DNA from: JANRLJ01 sp034437895
GTDB taxonomy: Bacteria; Chloroflexota; Anaerolineae; Aggregatilineales; Phototrophicaceae
Assembly: GCA_034437895.1 (NCBI GenBank)
Contig: DAOTTO010000098.1
Coordinates: 1 to 9,085 of the forward strand
Reading direction: 5' to 3'
DNA length: 9,085 nucleotides
Position 1 is the first letter of the stretch. Each line of letters starts with the position of its first letter. The notes under the pieces are model-generated. The model had not been told where the DNA came from, made no database searches, and was given only the letters and a program-made list of their open reading frames with translations. The translations under genes were made by a program, and so were the position numbers. This document shows positions 7,096 through 9,085 of the stretch, piece after piece.

Positions 7096-7104
7096 AGTAT
7101 AGCA
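7096..7104 (-). promoter_or_regulatory. Extended -10 promoter of the secreted-protein gene
   Basis: On the minus strand the sequence reads TGCTATACT, an extended -10 (TGn plus TATACT, 5 of 6 to consensus). The predicted start site is near 7089, leaving about a 47-base leader before ATG 7041. No good -35 is seen at 16-18 bp, as expected for extended -10 promoters. A 9-bp direct repeat TAGGGAAAA (7109-7117 and 7144-7152) lies just upstream and could be a regulator site. Confidence 0.5.
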
Positions 7105-7171
7105 TTTATAGGGAAAACTACGGCTTGGATTCCTTAAGATTTCTAGGGAAAAGGGCTGTCGTATAAAATTA

Positions 7172-7197
7172 GGAGCGAGGTTCATACGCCTCGCTAC
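7172..7197. terminator. GTAG...CTAC-type hairpin after the mutase gene, possible terminator
   Basis: GGAGCGAGG (7172-7180) pairs with CCTCGCTAC (7189-7197) around the 8-base loop TTCATACG, with one G-A mismatch in nine pairs. It lies 24 bases past the mutase stop. On the minus strand the hairpin is followed by TAATTTTAT, a modest U-rich stretch, so weak intrinsic termination is possible. Stem length, loop length and the GTAG/CTAC ends match the hairpin at 5960-5985, so this may equally be a member of a dispersed repeat family. Confidence 0.45.
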
Positions 7198-7221
7198 TGT
7201 GGATTTATTGGTATCAATTCG

Positions 7222-8904
7222 TTAAATATAGGCGGGTTCCTGATACACCCCAAAAACCTCACGCATCACATCTGTGATTTCGCCTAAAGTGGCATAGGCT
7301 TTGGCGGCTTCAATCAGATAGGGCATGGTGTTGGCATTTTGGGCGCAAGCAGTCCGTAGTTCGTCTAATGTCTGCTGCACTTTTTCATTATCCCGTTCCA
7401 ATCTCAGCTTATTCAACCGAGCGATTTGTCGATCATAGCCTTGAGGATCCATCGCTAAGATTGGGATGCGAATCGGACTGTCATCAGTGTATTTATTCAC
7501 GCCAACGATAGCACGTTCATTCTTATCTACCTCAAGTTGATAGCGATAGCTGGCATCCGCGATTTCTTGCTGAAAGAATCCGGCTTCCAGCGCAGGCAAA
7601 AGGCCGCCGAAATCCTCAATCTGCCGAAAATAAGCATAAACCGCTGCCTCTGTTTGATTCGTAAGCGCTTCAAGAAAATAGCTGCCGCCCAATGGATCGA
7701 CAGTATGGGTAACGCCACTTTCTTCTAATAGGATTTGCTGGGTGCGGAGCGCGATGGTGACAGCGTGTTCGCTCGGTAATGCGAGGGCTTCATCCATGCT
7801 GTTAGTATGAAGCGATTGTGTGCCACCCAACACAGCCGCAAGCGCTTGCACCGCCACGCGTACAATATTGATTTCTGGTTGCTGCGCCGTGAGGCTGACT
7901 CCAGCGGTCTGCGTATGGAAACGCATCAGCCAACTGCGCGGGTCTTTTGCGCCGAAAGTTTCGCGCATTTCCCGCGCCCAGATGCGGCGGGCGGCGCGAT
8001 ATTTGGCGATTTCCTCGAAAAAGTCATTATGGGCATTAAAGAAGAAACTCAGTCGCGGCGCGAATTCGTCAATGTTGAGGCCGCGTGCTAATCCCCAGCG
8101 CACATATTCCAACCCGTCCGCTAAGGTGAAGGCCAATTCCTGTACGGCGGTGCTGCCTGCCTCGCGGATATGATAGCCGCTGATGCTGATGCTGTTCCAT
8201 TCCGGCATATTTTTCGCTGCGAATTCGATGGTATCTGTCACCAGTCGCATCGATGGCTTGGGCGGGAAGATAAACTCCTTTTGCGCGATGTATTCTTTTA
8301 AGATGTCATTTTGAAGCGTCCCGCGCAGCTTCGCCATTGGTACGCCCTGTTTTTCGGCGGCGGCAATATAAAATGCCCAGATGATGGCGGCGGGGCTGTT
8401 GATAGTCATACTAGTGGAGACTTCACCCATCGGAATCCCATCAAACAGAATTTCCATATCCTTAAGAGACGAAATCGCCACGCCGCAGCTTCCGAATTCG
8501 CCGAGTGCTTCTGGTGCGTCGGTGTCGTAGCCCATGAGGGTGGGCAGATCAAACGCCACCGATAAGCCTGTATTGCCTTGTTCGATCAAATATTTGTAAC
8601 GAGCGTTGGTTTCTTCCGCTGTTCCGAATCCGGCGAACATCCGCATCGTCCAAGGGCGACCCCGATGCCCGGTGGCATGGATGCCGCGTGTATAGGGATA
8701 CTCGCCGGGATTGCCGAGGTCACTCGCATACTCTAAGTCTTGAATATCTAGGGGGGTATAAAGGCGCTCCACTGGCACGCTCGATTGGGTAGTAAACTGC
8801 TGGCGGCGCTCTGGCATTTTATCGAGCGTGTTTTTAAGGGTGGTCTTTTCCCATTTCTCATGGGCGATTTTTAAACTGTCTAATTTTTTGGAGTCAAAAG
8901 ACAT
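7222..8904 (-). CDS. B12-dependent acyl-CoA mutase large subunit (MCM/ICM family), catalytic domain only
   Basis: This is a 560-residue TIM-barrel subunit of an adenosylcobalamin-dependent acyl-CoA mutase, which rearranges a branched acyl-CoA carbon skeleton. The family core is intact: YPYTRGIHATGHRGRPWT (69-86), AGFGTAEETN (91-100), SVAFDLPT, GTLQNDILKEY (195-205), SISGYHIREAG (239-249, with His245 aligning to MCM His244), FHTQTAGVSLTAQQP, GGTQSLHTNSMDEALALP (360-377). It ends after the C-terminal helices, with no B12-binding DxHxxG domain, so a separate small subunit is required and is not in this window. Two specificity positions differ from methylmalonyl-CoA mutase: His80 replaces Tyr89, and Gln208 (YIAQKE) replaces the carboxylate-binding Arg207. 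Isobutyryl-CoA mutase also has Gln at the latter. A methylmalonyl-CoA mutase name is therefore doubtful. ATG 8904 has AGGAG 8 bases upstream; a TTG at 8910 is too close to it. Confidence 0.93.
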   Translation of the reverse strand: MSFDSKKLDSLKIAHEKWEKTTLKNTLDKMPERRQQFTTQSSVPVERLYTPLDIQDLEYASDLGNPGEYPYTRGIHATGHRGRPWTMRMFAGFGTAEETNARYKYLIEQGNTGLSVAFDLPTLMGYDTDAPEALGEFGSCGVAISSLKDMEILFDGIPMGEVSTSMTINSPAAIIWAFYIAAAEKQGVPMAKLRGTLQNDILKEYIAQKEFIFPPKPSMRLVTDTIEFAAKNMPEWNSISISGYHIREAGSTAVQELAFTLADGLEYVRWGLARGLNIDEFAPRLSFFFNAHNDFFEEIAKYRAARRIWAREMRETFGAKDPRSWLMRFHTQTAGVSLTAQQPEINIVRVAVQALAAVLGGTQSLHTNSMDEALALPSEHAVTIALRTQQILLEESGVTHTVDPLGGSYFLEALTNQTEAAVYAYFRQIEDFGGLLPALEAGFFQQEIADASYRYQLEVDKNERAIVGVNKYTDDSPIRIPILAMDPQGYDRQIARLNKLRLERDNEKVQQTLDELRTACAQNANTMPYLIEAAKAYATLGEITDVMREVFGVYQEPAYI

Positions 8905-8936
8905 TATCAATACTCCTGCATATCTTCTTTTATGGG

Positions 8937-8942
8937 ATTATA
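8937..8942 (-). promoter_or_regulatory. Consensus -10 box of the mutase promoter
   Basis: A perfect TATAAT sits on the minus strand 33 bases upstream of the mutase ATG. The start site would be near 8930, giving a 26-base leader that contains the AGGAG ribosome binding site. The -35 region at 17 bp (ATCAAA, about 8960-8965) is poor, so an activator may be needed. The box lies between the divergent mutase and small-peptide genes. Confidence 0.5.
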
Positions 8943-8963
8943 GCCATTTATGAAGGAGTTTTG

Positions 8964-9035
8964 ATGAGCGAAATATTGAAAGTGACTTACCTTATTTTTG
9001 TGGTGTTAATCATCTTTCGTCTTTATCTCGATTAG
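8964..9035 (+). CDS. Possible 23-residue single-span membrane peptide
   Basis: The ATG at 8964 opens a 23-codon frame ending in TAG (9033-9035): a short MSEILK head, a hydrophobic span rich in Leu/Ile/Val/Phe (about residues 7-18), then RLYLD. It is preceded by a near-perfect Shine-Dalgarno GAAGGAG (8952-8958) spaced 5 bases from ATG, better than most ribosome binding sites in this window. The layout suggests a small inner-membrane peptide, comparable in size and plan to KdpF- or CydX-type subunits or type I toxins, but the sequence matches none I know. It diverges from the mutase gene with 59 bases between starts. No clear plus-strand promoter is seen. Chance cannot be excluded at this length, though the spacing and hydrophobicity together support translation. 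Confidence 0.4.
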   Translation: MSEILKVTYLIFVVLIIFRLYLD

Positions 9036-9085
9036 CATAAACATTTAAGCAGCCATCGGGGGTGGTCGATGAAAAATTGAACGAA

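Noticed and set aside
8950..8964. A four-residue mini-frame MKEF with TGATG overlap onto the small-peptide start
   Set aside because: Its ATG has no ribosome binding site, and its codons are the Shine-Dalgarno of the next frame. This is probably incidental.
9062..9085. A GTG-initiated open frame running off the end (VVDEKLNE)
   Set aside because: Only eight codons are visible and there is no clear Shine-Dalgarno. It could be the start of a plus-strand gene but cannot be supported from this window.
1..9085. CRISPR array, tRNA or rRNA genes, toxin-antitoxin pair, phage or defence system
   Set aside because: No regularly spaced repeats, no tRNA-like or rRNA sequence, and no nuclease, recombinase, transposase or defence-domain motifs were seen on either strand.

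Overview
The window looks like a chromosomal segment from an environmental bacterium with about 50% GC. My best guess is Chloroflexota (Anaerolineae-like). That rests on the gene mix (a stand-alone acyl-CoA mutase large subunit, a membrane-anchored WSPDG propeller protein, secreted PsbP-like repeat domains, an SDR fused to DUF2867) and on GC-rich palindromic repeats between genes. It is inference; no rRNA or other marker gene is present.

Layout. From 327 to 8904 all genes lie on the minus strand, so transcription runs from high to low coordinates. In that order they are: an acyl-CoA mutase large subunit (7222-8904); a secreted protein with two PsbP-like domains (6001-7041); a DUF4177-like small protein closely followed by a membrane-anchored six-blade propeller (5495-5854, 4408-5481); an SDR-DUF2867 fusion (2717-4315); a classical SDR (1841-2641); and a translationally coupled pair, an aldose-1-epimerase-like protein and the Cys-tRNA(Pro) deacylase YbaK (821-1741, 327-824, sharing ATGA). 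Diverging from the mutase on the plus strand is a possible 23-residue membrane peptide with a strong Shine-Dalgarno sequence (8964-9035).

The first 326 bases hold no intact gene. They carry a MITE-like element (146-334) with imperfect terminal inverted repeats and internal GC-rich hairpins. Its right end contains the ybaK stop codon. Beside it is a protein-like open fragment without a start (37-145, minus), which may be the tail of a broken gene. Other intergenic repeats are a CGCAAAG heptamer cluster (1766-1799) and two 26-nt hairpins of the same design just downstream of stop codons (5960-5985, 7172-7197).

The genes do not form one pathway. The point of most interest is the mutase. At the two positions that fit the methylmalonyl-CoA carboxylate and radical in true methylmalonyl-CoA mutase (Tyr89 and Arg207, Propionibacterium numbering) it has His80 and Gln208. 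This argues for another acyl-CoA substrate, of the isobutyryl-CoA or 2-hydroxyisobutyryl-CoA mutase type. No clearly new multi-gene system was found.
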